Counted from the first letter of the stretch, positions 1 to 6,050 are shown. The stretch is DNA of 11,460 bases from Pseudomonadota bacterium (GCA_023410975.1 JAEYPG010000116.1:1-11460), one strand, 5' to 3'. Numbers and translations: made by a program. Notes: generated by a model from the letters alone, not told the origin.

Positions 1-177
1 GCTGATCTGGCGGATCAGCGTCTTGCGGTAGTTCTCCGGCATCCAGTCCTTGGCCTCGACGAAGCCGCCATCGTCGATGTTGGCGTCGAAGCGCTGCTGC
101 AGCTGAAACTCCTCGACGGAGCGCAGCCCCCTCTCCTCGGCCTCTCGGCCCATGGTGTCCATCGCTTGGGTGTACAT
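1..177 (-). CDS. paaA: Phenylacetyl-CoA epoxidase subunit PaaA, N-terminal fragment
   Basis: This is the first 59 codons of the gene; the rest lies beyond the left edge. PaaA is the catalytic diiron subunit of the multicomponent 1,2-phenylacetyl-CoA epoxidase (PaaABCDE), which uses O2 to open the aerobic phenylacetate pathway. Recognition rests on residues 44-58, DWMPENYRKTLIRQI, which matches the conserved start of the PaaA ferritin-like domain. The preceding ~40 residues (MYTQAMDTMGREAEERG and an acidic stretch) form the longer N-terminal tail I associate with betaproteobacterial PaaA. The metal ligands are not in the window. The start at 177 is favoured by AAGGAG eight bases upstream; internal ATGs at residues 6 and 9 have no comparable site. 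It is probably the first gene of a paa operon running leftwards. The upstream region carries operator and CRP/FNR-type sites. The fragment is short, but the motif is distinctive. Confidence 0.9.
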   Translation of the reverse strand, partial: MYTQAMDTMGREAEERGLRSVEEFQLQQRFDANIDDGGFVEAKDWMPENYRKTLIRQIS

Positions 178-229
178 GGCTGAATCTCCTTGCTTGCTCG
201 GGAGGCGGGTCCGCGACGCGGGATGTGGC

Positions 230-252
230 TGGCCCGTTCCGGGGCCGGGCCA
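230..252 (-). other. Predicted hairpin in the paaA leader (gene-proximal)
   Basis: TGGCCCG (230-236) pairs perfectly with CGGGCCA (246-252) around a 9-base loop. In the transcript it would end about 50 bases before the paaA ATG. No U-tract follows. Chance GC-rich hairpins are common in such a genome, so a role is uncertain. Confidence 0.35.
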
Positions 253-299
253 CCCGGCGCGGATCAGCCGCCAGCGAAGAGGGGCCCACGCTGGTGCCG

Positions 300-330
300 A
301 AGGCCGCCACAGCATTTCAGTGCCGGCCTT
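300..330 (-). other. Predicted hairpin in the paaA leader (promoter-proximal)
   Basis: AAGGCCG (300-306) and CGGCCTT (324-330) form a perfect 7-bp stem. After one C-C mismatch it continues with CAC/GTG (308-310 with 320-322), leaving a 9-base loop. It would sit roughly 30-60 bases into the predicted paaA transcript. No U-run follows on the transcribed strand, so it is not a simple intrinsic terminator. It could stabilise the leader or belong to a regulatory structure. Confidence 0.4.
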
Positions 331-348
331 GCGTTACCGCAATGTTCG

Positions 349-362
349 ACCGACCGTTCGGT
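349..362. promoter_or_regulatory. TetR-type operator palindrome, probable PaaR site
   Basis: ACCGACCGTTCGGT is an inverted repeat with perfect 5-bp arms (ACCGA/TCGGT) and one mismatched pair in the centre. It lies immediately downstream of the predicted -10 and covers the predicted transcription start of paaA, the usual position for a repressor site. In Burkholderia a TetR-family PaaR represses paa genes through a conserved palindrome of about this size. The sequence type (ACCGA..CGGT) also suits TetR regulators. No paaR gene is in the window, so the cognate protein is inferred. Confidence 0.6.
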
Positions 363-364
363 AG

Positions 365-370
365 ATCATA
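365..370 (-). promoter_or_regulatory. Predicted -10 element of the paaA promoter
   Basis: Read on the minus strand this hexamer is TATGAT, five of six matches to the sigma-70 -10 consensus. The best -35 at 17 bp spacing is TGGATC (388-393), a poor match, so the promoter would be expected to depend on an activator or be naturally weak. It places the start of transcription near 358, inside the palindrome at 349-362, and gives a leader of about 180 bases before the paaA ATG at 177. Prediction only. Confidence 0.5.
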
Positions 371-385
371 AGAGGCGAAAAGGAT

Positions 386-399
386 TTGATCCAGATCAC
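386..399. promoter_or_regulatory. CRP/FNR-family binding site upstream of paaA
   Basis: TTGATCCAGATCAC matches the FNR pattern TTGAT-N4-ATCAA at all but the last base. With its flanks (TTTGA-N6-TCACA) it also matches the CRP pattern at all but one. The left half is more FNR-like and the right half more CRP-like, so which family member binds cannot be settled from sequence. The centre (392.5) is about 34 bp upstream of the predicted start. That is closer than a standard class II activator site and overlaps the -35 region. Repression, or activation from a different start, is therefore possible. E. coli paa genes are CRP-regulated. Confidence 0.5.
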
Positions 400-670
400 A
401 CAGACCCGGGGAAACCCTTATTTTCTGTCCAACCCGGCGGCGTGCCTTCAAAGGCAAGCATTCAGCCGGTCGTCGCCCTGGGCCGCCGCCTGCAGACCGA
501 ACGCGGCCACTTCCCGGCTCAGCCCGCCGCCCAAAGGCCCGGGCCGGTCTTGCGGCGCTTCCGCGCCTGGATCGCCGGCCAGGGCGCTGCCCGCGCGGAA
601 TGGGAGGCGGTCGAGCCGGTCCGCGGGCGAGCCCCTCAAGACGGCCGCTCCTGCAGACCAGCCTACCGGT

Positions 671-1114
671 TCAGCGCCGGCGTACCGGAGGCGTCTGGGG
701 GAGCTTGAGAAGCTTGAACTGTCCTTCGGCGACGAAGCCCGCGTCTCCCATCACGCTGATGTCGTACACGCCCTGGGGAAGCTCGTGAACCGGCAGTTGC
801 ACGTCGAACGCGCCGTCCGCCTCCACGTCCACGGTCATGTCGATCAGCGCCGAGCGCTTGTCATGCTCCGACACCACCACCACGCGAAGAATGCCGCCGG
901 CATGCGCCGGATAGTGGGATTCGAGCTGGATGGACGGCGCATCGTCCGGACCGTCTTCCCTGGTGCTGCAGCGCACGTCGCTGCAGTAGACGATCTGCAC
1001 GGGACGGGCACCGTACTGGATCTCTTGGCCAGCTGAAAGCGACGTTGGCGTTGCATACAGCCCGCAGGCCACGGAGACCGCGGTGGCGGAGGTCCAGGAT
1101 TTCATGACACGCAT
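671..1114 (-). CDS. Predicted exported protein of unknown function (147 aa)
   Basis: I do not recognise the family. Residues 4-28 (MKSWTSATAVSVACGLYATPTSLSA) resemble a Sec signal peptide, although only one Lys lies in the n-region after Arg2, and cleavage would probably follow SLSA. The mature part has a Cys pair (C44 and C49, spacing C-x4-C) that could form a disulfide in the periplasm. A C-terminal half of alternating hydrophobic stretches (ILRVVVVSE, ALIDMTVDVE, GAFDVQLPV, GVYDISVMG, EGQFKLLKL) looks like a small beta-sandwich. The start at 1114 is preceded by GGAG nine bases upstream; the ATG at 1105 is the alternative, and an upstream in-frame ATG at 1198 would add a tail that hides the signal peptide. 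It lies 111 bp downstream of a MarR gene in the same direction and could be transcribed with it. Confidence 0.65.
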   Translation of the reverse strand: MRVMKSWTSATAVSVACGLYATPTSLSAGQEIQYGARPVQIVYCSDVRCSTREDGPDDAPSIQLESHYPAHAGGILRVVVVSEHDKRSALIDMTVDVEADGAFDVQLPVHELPQGVYDISVMGDAGFVAEGQFKLLKLPQTPPVRRR

Positions 1115-1225
1115 GGGCGGTGACTCCAATCTGGAAATGAACTGGTTGCTGCACGCTGCAGGCGCATGTGGTCCTGCAGCTCGCGGCGCTTCGGCCATGA
1201 CGGGCGTTGAAGCAAGCCCGCGGGC

Positions 1226-1738
1226 TCACATCTCGGCCAGGGGTACCTTGGCGCCGTGTTCATCCGCATTGAGCATGGTGACCAGGCCGCCCAGGTCCGC
1301 ATGCAGGCGCTTGAGCGTCGATACGTCCATGGACTGCAAGGCACTGGGCAACACGCCTTCGAAGGGACCGGGCACCGCACGCAACGCCTTGCCGCCTGCC
1401 GGCTGAAGCTTGAGCCGCACGACCCGCTTGTCGGGGCCATCCCGTTCCGCTGAGATCAGGCCTTTCTCGATGAGGCCCTTGACCAGGTTGCTGGCCGTGG
1501 ACTGGTGGATGTCCATGGCTTGGGCGAGCTCGCTGACCCGGATGCCCGCCGTGTCGCGGATCACGCTGAGCGCCCACACCTGCGCGCCTCCCAGACCGAC
1601 CTTCTTTTCAACCTGCTGGAAATGGGTCTTCACCGCGTTGAAGACCTGCCTGAACTGCTTGAGCACCTCCCAGGCCAGTTCATTCTTATCGGAAAGCTGC
1701 GGCGGTTTTCCTGCCGTCTTCTTGCGCGCTGTGGGCAT
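1226..1738 (-). CDS. MarR-family transcriptional regulator (170 aa)
   Basis: This is a winged helix-turn-helix DNA-binding protein of the MarR family, normally a homodimer that represses nearby genes and releases DNA on binding a small ligand. After a basic N-terminal tail (MPTARKKTAGK), residues 20-45 form the first dimerisation helix. Residues 50-95 hold the helix-turn-helix, with VSELAQAMDIHQSTASNLVK at 68-87. Residues 96-112 form the wing, with the hallmark ERDGPDKRVVRLKL. The length is slightly above the family's usual 140-160. The ATG at 1738 lacks a clear ribosome-binding site, while a TATCAT hexamer ends six bases before it, suggesting a leaderless transcript. It lies 72 bp downstream of the ybdK-type gene and upstream of a predicted exported protein, all on one strand. 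The target genes cannot be read from the sequence. Confidence 0.88.
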   Translation of the reverse strand: MPTARKKTAGKPPQLSDKNELAWEVLKQFRQVFNAVKTHFQQVEKKVGLGGAQVWALSVIRDTAGIRVSELAQAMDIHQSTASNLVKGLIEKGLISAERDGPDKRVVRLKLQPAGGKALRAVPGPFEGVLPSALQSMDVSTLKRLHADLGGLVTMLNADEHGAKVPLAEM

Positions 1739-1744
1739 CGCCGG

Positions 1745-1750
1745 ATGATA
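1745..1750 (-). promoter_or_regulatory. -10-like hexamer just before the MarR start codon
   Basis: On the minus strand this reads TATCAT (five of six matches to TATAAT), followed by six bases and the ATG at 1738. Transcription from it would begin at or next to the A of the start codon. The -35 is not well defined (a GTGACG at 1771-1776 is 20 bp away). Together with the missing ribosome-binding site this fits a leaderless mRNA, but the -35 weakness keeps confidence low. Confidence 0.35.
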
Positions 1751-1791
1751 TTCAAGCCGGGGGATGGATCCGTCACCGCGGCGCGTCCGCT

Positions 1792-1808
1792 GCGCCGGAT
1801 CGTGGCGC
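1792..1808. terminator. Short hairpin directly after the ybdK-type gene
   Basis: GCGCC and GGCGC form a 5-bp stem around a 7-base loop, two bases beyond the ligase stop codon. On the minus strand, the direction of the ligase gene, no U-run follows. TTTT lies on the other side, so an intrinsic terminator would fit plus-strand transcription better, and no plus-strand gene precedes it. At most this is a weak end signal or a 3' stability element. Confidence 0.2.
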
Positions 1809-1810
1809 TT

Positions 1811-2935
1811 TTACGACGTACCTGTCCGAAATCGCTCGATCGCCGCCTCCACCATCCCTTCGGCACTGCCGCGCTCGCGGTGCTCGCGACGCAGGTACGA
1901 AGCGTCGCTGCCGGCCTGGGCGACGCTGCGGATGTGTTGGAGCGCGGCGCCCGCCTCCAGGGCCTCCGCGTGCGGCGCGAGCTCGGACAGCGTGGTTAGG
2001 ATGTCCTCGCGCACCGTGCGCGACTCATACGTCTTCGGGTCCACAACGGTCCCGTCGAGCCCGAAGCGGCAAGCCTGGAAACGGTTGTAGTTGTAGACCA
2101 GGTAGTCGCTCTCGGCCGGCGGCGGCTCCTTGCGCTGCAACAGGCTCAGGCAAAGCGTCTGCAGGTAGCACGCCAGCGCAGCGGCCCGCTCCACCGTCAG
2201 GGGCGTGTCGCACACGCGCAGCTCGATCGTTCCGAACTCGGGCTTGGGCCGGATGTCCCAGTAGAAATCCTTCATGCTGCGCACGATGCCGGTGCGCTCC
2301 ATGTGCGCGAAGTAGTCGTCCTCGAAGTCGCTCCAGCGCAGCACGAAAGGCGCACGGCCGCTGAGCGGAAAGGCGAACACCGAGTTCAGGCGCGCCGAGT
2401 TGAAGAGCGTGTCGCTGCCCTGCACGAAGGGCGACGAGGCCGACAGCGCGATGAAGTGCGGGATGTAGCGGCTCAGCGAGTGCAGCAGGAACAGCGCATC
2501 GTCGCCCGACTCGCAGCCCACGTGCACGTGCTGGCCGAAAATGGTGAACTGCTTGGCGAGGTAGCCGTACAGCGCGGACACCTCCTTGAAGCGCGGCTTG
2601 GAAAAGATCCTGCGCTCGGACCACTGCTGGAACGGGTGCGTGCCGCCGCCGCACACGCCCACGTTGAGCATGTCGCCCGCGTGCACCAGCGCGTCTCGGA
2701 TCGCGTGCAGCTGCGACAGCAGGCCGGCATGGCGCGAGTGCACGTCGGTCGAGATCTCGATCATGCTTTCCGTGATCTCGGGCACCACGGTGCCTGGAAA
2801 CTTGCCTCGCCCAAGCAGCTCCAGCATGTCGGGGCTGGCTTCCACGAGGTCGAAGTCACTCAGGGACACCAGCTGCAGCTCCAGCTCGACGCCCAGCGTC
2901 AGCGGCTTCGAGGCCTTGAAGTTCTCCAGCGGCAT
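1811..2935 (-). CDS. ybdK: YbdK-family carboxylate-amine ligase (GCS2 type, 374 aa)
   Basis: ATP-dependent ligase of the glutamate-cysteine ligase 2 family. E. coli YbdK (about 372 aa) has weak gamma-glutamylcysteine ligase activity, and the true substrate is often unknown. Visible signatures are GVELELQLV (15-23, start of the ATP/Mg-binding fold), EITESMIEISTD (53-64), GGGTHPF (96-102), the metal-binding QHVHVG (135-140), ARLNSVFAFPLSGR (181-194), FGTIELRVCDTP (234-245) and NRFQACRFG (284-292). The length is normal and all the core motifs appear intact. The start at 2935 is supported by CCGGAGGAAGCC upstream and by TGAGATG coupling to the preceding antiporter stop, a 1-bp gap. An upstream in-frame ATG at 2971 lies inside the antiporter gene and is less likely. 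It is the third gene of a minus-strand operon with DUF3014 and antiporter genes. The product is cytosolic; the substrate here is inferred only from the family. Confidence 0.9.
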   Translation of the reverse strand: MPLENFKASKPLTLGVELELQLVSLSDFDLVEASPDMLELLGRGKFPGTVVPEITESMIEISTDVHSRHAGLLSQLHAIRDALVHAGDMLNVGVCGGGTHPFQQWSERRIFSKPRFKEVSALYGYLAKQFTIFGQHVHVGCESGDDALFLLHSLSRYIPHFIALSASSPFVQGSDTLFNSARLNSVFAFPLSGRAPFVLRWSDFEDDYFAHMERTGIVRSMKDFYWDIRPKPEFGTIELRVCDTPLTVERAAALACYLQTLCLSLLQRKEPPPAESDYLVYNYNRFQACRFGLDGTVVDPKTYESRTVREDILTTLSELAPHAEALEAGAALQHIRSVAQAGSDASYLRREHRERGSAEGMVEAAIERFRTGTS

Positions 2936-2936
2936 C

Positions 2937-4130
2937 TCAGGCTTCCTCCGGTTCACGGCATTCGCCGGCACGGCGCAGCGCGTATTGCGTCACGGCCGGG
3001 CCCGCCAGCTCCAGCAACAAGGTTGCAGCCGCCAGGGGCGCCAGCTGGTCGAGCAAGTCGATGCCCAGGTAACGGGTCTGGTCCAGCAGCAGGATCACGA
3101 ACACGGAGATGGGCGTCAATGCCAGGCCCGTCAACGCGCCCTTGCGCCACGAGATGCCGCTGGCCCGCGCAAGCGCGGTGACGCACAGCACCTTGGTCGC
3201 CAGGCGAACCGCGACCAGGGCCAGCGCCAGGCCCAGCCCGGCCATCACCCGCGGCCACTCCACGGCCATGGCGGTGTAGGTGAACAAGGCCACCGCGAGC
3301 AGCTCGCCCAGCGCGCCAAAGTTGCGCTGGGTCTGCGTGAGCGCCACCCGGCGATGTCGCGCCACGAGGCCGAAGGCCAGCGCCGCCAGCAGCGGCGAGA
3401 GCTTGAATGCCTGCGCGATGCCGACCAGCAGGATCACCGCGACCGCGAAGGCCACCGTCGCGTCACGGCCCAGCGGCCCCAGGCGCCGCAGCAGCGCGGG
3501 CATGCCGCTGCCAAACGCGATGCCAAGCGCCGCCGACCCGACCAGCACCAGCACGCTGCTGGACACCGCCTGCCACACGTTGCCCGAGGTGTCGAAGGCC
3601 CAGAAGCCGACGACGACCTTGAACACGAACACCGAGAGCACGCAGTTGAGCGCCGTCAGGTGCAGCACCCGCTCCGTCACCTGCCCCGCGCTGCGCTGCT
3701 CGTTGACCACGCGCATCACCGCGGCCGGCGAGGTGGACATCGACAACGACGCCAGCAGCAGCGACGTGAACATGGGCGATCCCCATGCGCGCGCCAGAAC
3801 GTAGACCGCGATACCGGTCACCGCGGCTTCGAACACGCCGCTGGCGCCGAGCCACGGATTGATGCGCAGCCAGCGCAGGTTGATGCGGTAACCGAACTCG
3901 AAGAGAATCAGGCCGAACGAGATGTTGGCCAGCAGCATGCCCGTGCCGTCGCCCGCCGCAGGCAGCAGCGTGCCTCCGAGCTGCGCGCAGGCGAAGCCCA
4001 CCAGGGCGTACAGGCTGATGCGCGGCAGCTTCGTCCAGCGGTGCCCCAGTTCGCCCACCAGCCAGGCCAGGGCCAACAGCAGCGGCCAGCCCAGCTCCGT
4101 GGCGGCAAAGAATTGTTCGAAGGTATCCAC
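2937..4130 (-). CDS. Kef-like CPA2 cation:proton antiporter, transmembrane domain only (397 aa)
   Basis: Integral inner-membrane protein of the monovalent cation:proton antiporter-2 superfamily, exchanging K+ or Na+ for protons. About twelve hydrophobic segments fill residues 12-385 and include LLLALAWLVGELGHRW, SFGLILFEFGYRINL (71-85), MSTSPAAVMRVV (131-142), a discontinuous-helix region typical of the fold, and AVILLVGIAQAFKLSPLLAA (231-250). Arg309 and Lys313 lie in a late helix, where the family carries a structural or catalytic basic residue. There is no C-terminal RCK/KTN nucleotide-binding domain as in KefB/KefC; the protein ends soon after the last helix. The position usually holding an Asp-containing pair appears to be Asn162-Cys163 (TALNCVLSVF), which is odd. 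The start is GTG at 4130, six bases after the DUF3014 stop, with the stop 1 bp from the ligase start. Ion specificity is unknown. Confidence 0.85.
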   Translation of the reverse strand: MDTFEQFFAATELGWPLLLALAWLVGELGHRWTKLPRISLYALVGFACAQLGGTLLPAAGDGTGMLLANISFGLILFEFGYRINLRWLRINPWLGASGVFEAAVTGIAVYVLARAWGSPMFTSLLLASLSMSTSPAAVMRVVNEQRSAGQVTERVLHLTALNCVLSVFVFKVVVGFWAFDTSGNVWQAVSSSVLVLVGSAALGIAFGSGMPALLRRLGPLGRDATVAFAVAVILLVGIAQAFKLSPLLAALAFGLVARHRRVALTQTQRNFGALGELLAVALFTYTAMAVEWPRVMAGLGLALALVAVRLATKVLCVTALARASGISWRKGALTGLALTPISVFVILLLDQTRYLGIDLLDQLAPLAAATLLLELAGPAVTQYALRRAGECREPEEA

Positions 4131-4136
4131 CGTGAC

Positions 4137-4985
4137 CTATCGCTCCCCAGCCCGCTTGACCAGTTCCTTGCGGATCTCCTGCAGCTTGCCCTTGAGCCGG
4201 CGCTCGTTCACCGGCCCGGTGCGCAGCAGCATCTTCTGTCCGGCCGACAGCGCCTCCAGTGCCGGGTCCGCGAATTCGTAGCGCACCCACGGCTGCGTGG
4301 ACGGTATGGGCCCCTTCACCTCGGTCAACTGCACCGGGATCGGATCGTCGACGGCCGGCGTGTCCAGCAGCTGGTCGATCACCTGCAGCAGCCGGGTGTT
4401 GAAGTAGCCCTTTGGATAGCCCAGCTCCTCGTAGCTGCGCTGCAGCAGCGGGTACATCCGCACGTAGAGGTCCACCGCGCGCTCCACGCTCACGGTCTCC
4501 GCCAGCAGCACCAGGGGCGTGTAGCGCAGGGCGTTATCGGCGGAGATGAAGGTGCGCCCCTCGCGCTCCTCCACCGTGAAGCGCCCGCCCGTGGGATTGA
4601 GCGGCCACAGTCGGGACGGCGCATGGGTGCGCCCCAGGTTGTCGATGGTCGCAACGAAGCGCCGCGCGAAGTCGTCCGTCTGCAAGAAGGTCAGGACGGC
4701 CTTGCGGCCCAGCAGCTCGACCAGCGCCGAGGCGATGTCCTCCTGTCCGGCCAAGGGCGCCGCGGCGGCGGGCACCTCGACCTGCACCTCCGGTGCCGGC
4801 TGCGACGCTGCCGGGCTCGCTTCGGCGGCGCTCGATGCGGCTGGCGGCGCGGCCTCTACCGCCTCGGCTTCAGGCTGCACGGGCATGGGCGGCGGAACTT
4901 CATCCTGACTGCGCCAACGCAAGGCAACCACGGCGACCACCGTGGCGACTGCGCCCACGAACATGGCGCGACCCGTGAGGCTCAT
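4137..4985 (-). CDS. DUF3014-family membrane-anchored protein (282 aa)
   Basis: A conserved proteobacterial protein of unknown function. Residues 7-23 form one N-terminal transmembrane helix, followed by RWR. A Pro/Ala/Glu-rich linker follows (residues 29-80), and then a globular domain, probably periplasmic. The DUF3014 signature is seen in LLGRKAVLTFLQTDDFARRF (91-110), ATIDNLGRTHAPSRLWPLNP (112-131), GRFTVEE (134-140) and YVRMYPLLQRSYEELGYPKG (174-193). The C-terminus is basic and likely helical. The start at 4985 has TATGGAGAACAGCC upstream, a good ribosome-binding site. It is the first gene of the operon with the antiporter and the YbdK-type ligase, which suggests an envelope role linked to the antiporter, but this is inference from context. 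Confidence 0.85.
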   Translation of the reverse strand: MSLTGRAMFVGAVATVVAVVALRWRSQDEVPPPMPVQPEAEAVEAAPPAASSAAEASPAASQPAPEVQVEVPAAAAPLAGQEDIASALVELLGRKAVLTFLQTDDFARRFVATIDNLGRTHAPSRLWPLNPTGGRFTVEEREGRTFISADNALRYTPLVLLAETVSVERAVDLYVRMYPLLQRSYEELGYPKGYFNTRLLQVIDQLLDTPAVDDPIPVQLTEVKGPIPSTQPWVRYEFADPALEALSAGQKMLLRTGPVNERRLKGKLQEIRKELVKRAGER

Positions 4986-5019
4986 GGCTGTTCTCCATAG
5001 GTTTCAAGAAATCGACGCG

Positions 5020-5048
5020 TGCTTTAATGTTTGTGCAAATGTACATCC
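5020..5048 (-). promoter_or_regulatory. AT-rich patch, likely promoter region of the DUF3014 operon
   Basis: A locally AT-rich stretch lies 35-65 bases upstream of the DUF3014 start, between divergent genes. On the minus strand it contains a perfect 8-bp palindrome ATGTACAT, then TTGCAC and ATTAAA. No hexamer pair has both good matches and good spacing, so I mark the region rather than exact elements. Confidence 0.25.
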
Positions 5049-5255
5049 TTCGGCGCCCGCCGTTCCTGAGCCAGTATGGCCCGGCGGCCCATCCTCTGCC
5101 CCTTTGCATGGCTTGATGAGTTTGCAACCATGCTGCCTTTCGCCGCGGCGCGCAGCGTGCGGGACGACTTCAGCGGTTACCTTGTGCGGCTGGATCCCCC
5201 GTAGGATCGCTGCCCGCGCTCCCGCCACGGGAGCGCCGAGATCTGCTGTTTTCCA

Positions 5256-5981
5256 ATGACCAAGGTTGTATTGCCGTCCCTGTTCCTCGGCGGCCTGTTC
5301 GCATTTTCCGCGCAGGCCGGCGCCGAGGATGCCGCCATGCCCATGCCCTGCATCGGGCCCGTTTGTGTTGGAGCCGAGCTTGAGTCGATGCTGGATCTGC
5401 CCTGGCTGGAAGTGAAACCGCCCGCGAGCGACGCCGCTCGCACGCGCGGCCAGCGCCGCCTGGCCGGGGCATTGCGCGGCCAGCCGCGGGACATCGACAC
5501 CGTGCTGGCGTACTGGCCGCAGCGCTGGTTCAACGGGCCGGCGCTGCGCGCGCTCGCTTCGCTTCGTGCCGTGTGCGTGGACACGGGCTACTCGTGGCGG
5601 CCACGCGCCATGCTCAAGGGCCCGGCCGGCTCCCAGTTGACCGTCGCCTTCGAGCCCGTGGCCTCGGTGGGCGCTCGACAGCGTTTCCGCGCGGCCACGA
5701 TCTCGGTCCGAATACCGAAGAACGCGGATGCAGCGCAGGCCGAGCGGGCCGTCGACGAGGTGCGCGGCCGCTACGCGGCTTATCCCACGTACCCCACGAA
5801 CGACCAGCCCGCGGTGCTCTGGCGGCGCGACGCCGCCGGGCAAGCGTCCATCAGGCTGTTCGCCCCGCTGCAGGCGCAGGAGCAGCCGACGTCCGCACTG
5901 GGCCAGCAGCCGCCCTGCAGGGAACAGCCCGACGACTCCCCAGCCGGTGCGACTGCGCCAAACGCCACGCCGAGGATGTAG
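5256..5981 (+). CDS. Predicted exported protein of unknown function (241 aa)
   Basis: I do not recognise this as a named family. Residues 1-21 (MTKVVLPSLFLGGLFAFSAQA) make a good Sec signal peptide, with cleavage likely after AQA, so the product should be periplasmic or secreted. The mature start carries two cysteines in PCIGPVCVG (C32, C37), with further Cys at 107 and 221. The middle part (residues 60-205) mixes helices with an Arg-rich stretch (TRGQRRLAGALRGQPRD), a WPQRWFNG motif and TVAFEPV. The last 35 residues are low-complexity Pro/Gln/Ala and probably disordered. The ribosome-binding site before 5256 is weak; the signal peptide decides the start. It is divergent from the DUF3014 operon and converges on the kinase gene. 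Amino-acid use looks like real coding and no other frame gives a plausible protein. Confidence 0.6.
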   Translation: MTKVVLPSLFLGGLFAFSAQAGAEDAAMPMPCIGPVCVGAELESMLDLPWLEVKPPASDAARTRGQRRLAGALRGQPRDIDTVLAYWPQRWFNGPALRALASLRAVCVDTGYSWRPRAMLKGPAGSQLTVAFEPVASVGARQRFRAATISVRIPKNADAAQAERAVDEVRGRYAAYPTYPTNDQPAVLWRRDAAGQASIRLFAPLQAQEQPTSALGQQPPCREQPDDSPAGATAPNATPRM

Positions 5982-6014
5982 CGCGCAAGCCGCCCGATGC
6001 CCGAAGGCGAGTGC

Positions 6015-6031
6015 ACAGCCGCAGCGGCTGT
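6015..6031. terminator. Hairpin between convergent genes
   Basis: ACAGCCG (6015-6021) and CGGCTGT (6025-6031) form a perfect 7-bp stem with a 3-base CAG loop. It lies in the 69-bp gap between the convergent ends of the exported-protein gene (5981) and the kinase gene (6051), where a two-way terminator would be expected. No T-run flanks it on either side, so termination is unproven. Confidence 0.35.
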
Positions 6032-6050
6032 CGGCAGGCGAGCGGACTCG

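Larger units (their letters stand above)
178..670. other. Gene-free region upstream of paaA
   Basis: A 493-base interval with no convincing gene. The paaA-proximal half (178-400) holds the leader hairpins, operator, -10 and CRP/FNR-type site described separately. The half from about 400 to 670 lies downstream of the exported-protein gene that ends at 671. There I find only open frames typical of GC-rich non-coding DNA and a 5-bp GGCGC-TTCC-GCGCC hairpin at 554-567 without a T-run. No clear terminator, repeat or RNA gene is visible. Confidence 0.6.

Noticed and set aside
554..567. GGCGC-TTCC-GCGCC hairpin as a terminator for the exported-protein gene
   Set aside because: The stem is only 5 bp, no U-run follows on the minus strand, and it lies about 100 bases after the stop.
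448..639. A 63-codon minus-strand frame with a TTG start and GGAG eight bases upstream
   Set aside because: The product has no recognisable feature, the start codon is rare, and its composition resembles GC-rich non-coding frames.
386..1036. Plus-strand open frames across the gene-free region and the small exported-protein gene
   Set aside because: They run opposite a gene with a signal peptide and ribosome-binding site, have no motif, and would cross the paaA control region.
2586..5000. An 804-codon plus-strand open frame opposite the antiporter and DUF3014 genes
   Set aside because: It is the reverse of three well-recognised genes. Its product is rich in Arg, Gln and His with no domain. 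Long antisense frames are expected in such GC-rich coding DNA.
5004..5843. A 279-codon minus-strand frame opposite the exported protein
   Set aside because: The plus-strand frame has a clean signal peptide. The minus-strand product is Gly/Arg/Ala-rich without domains.
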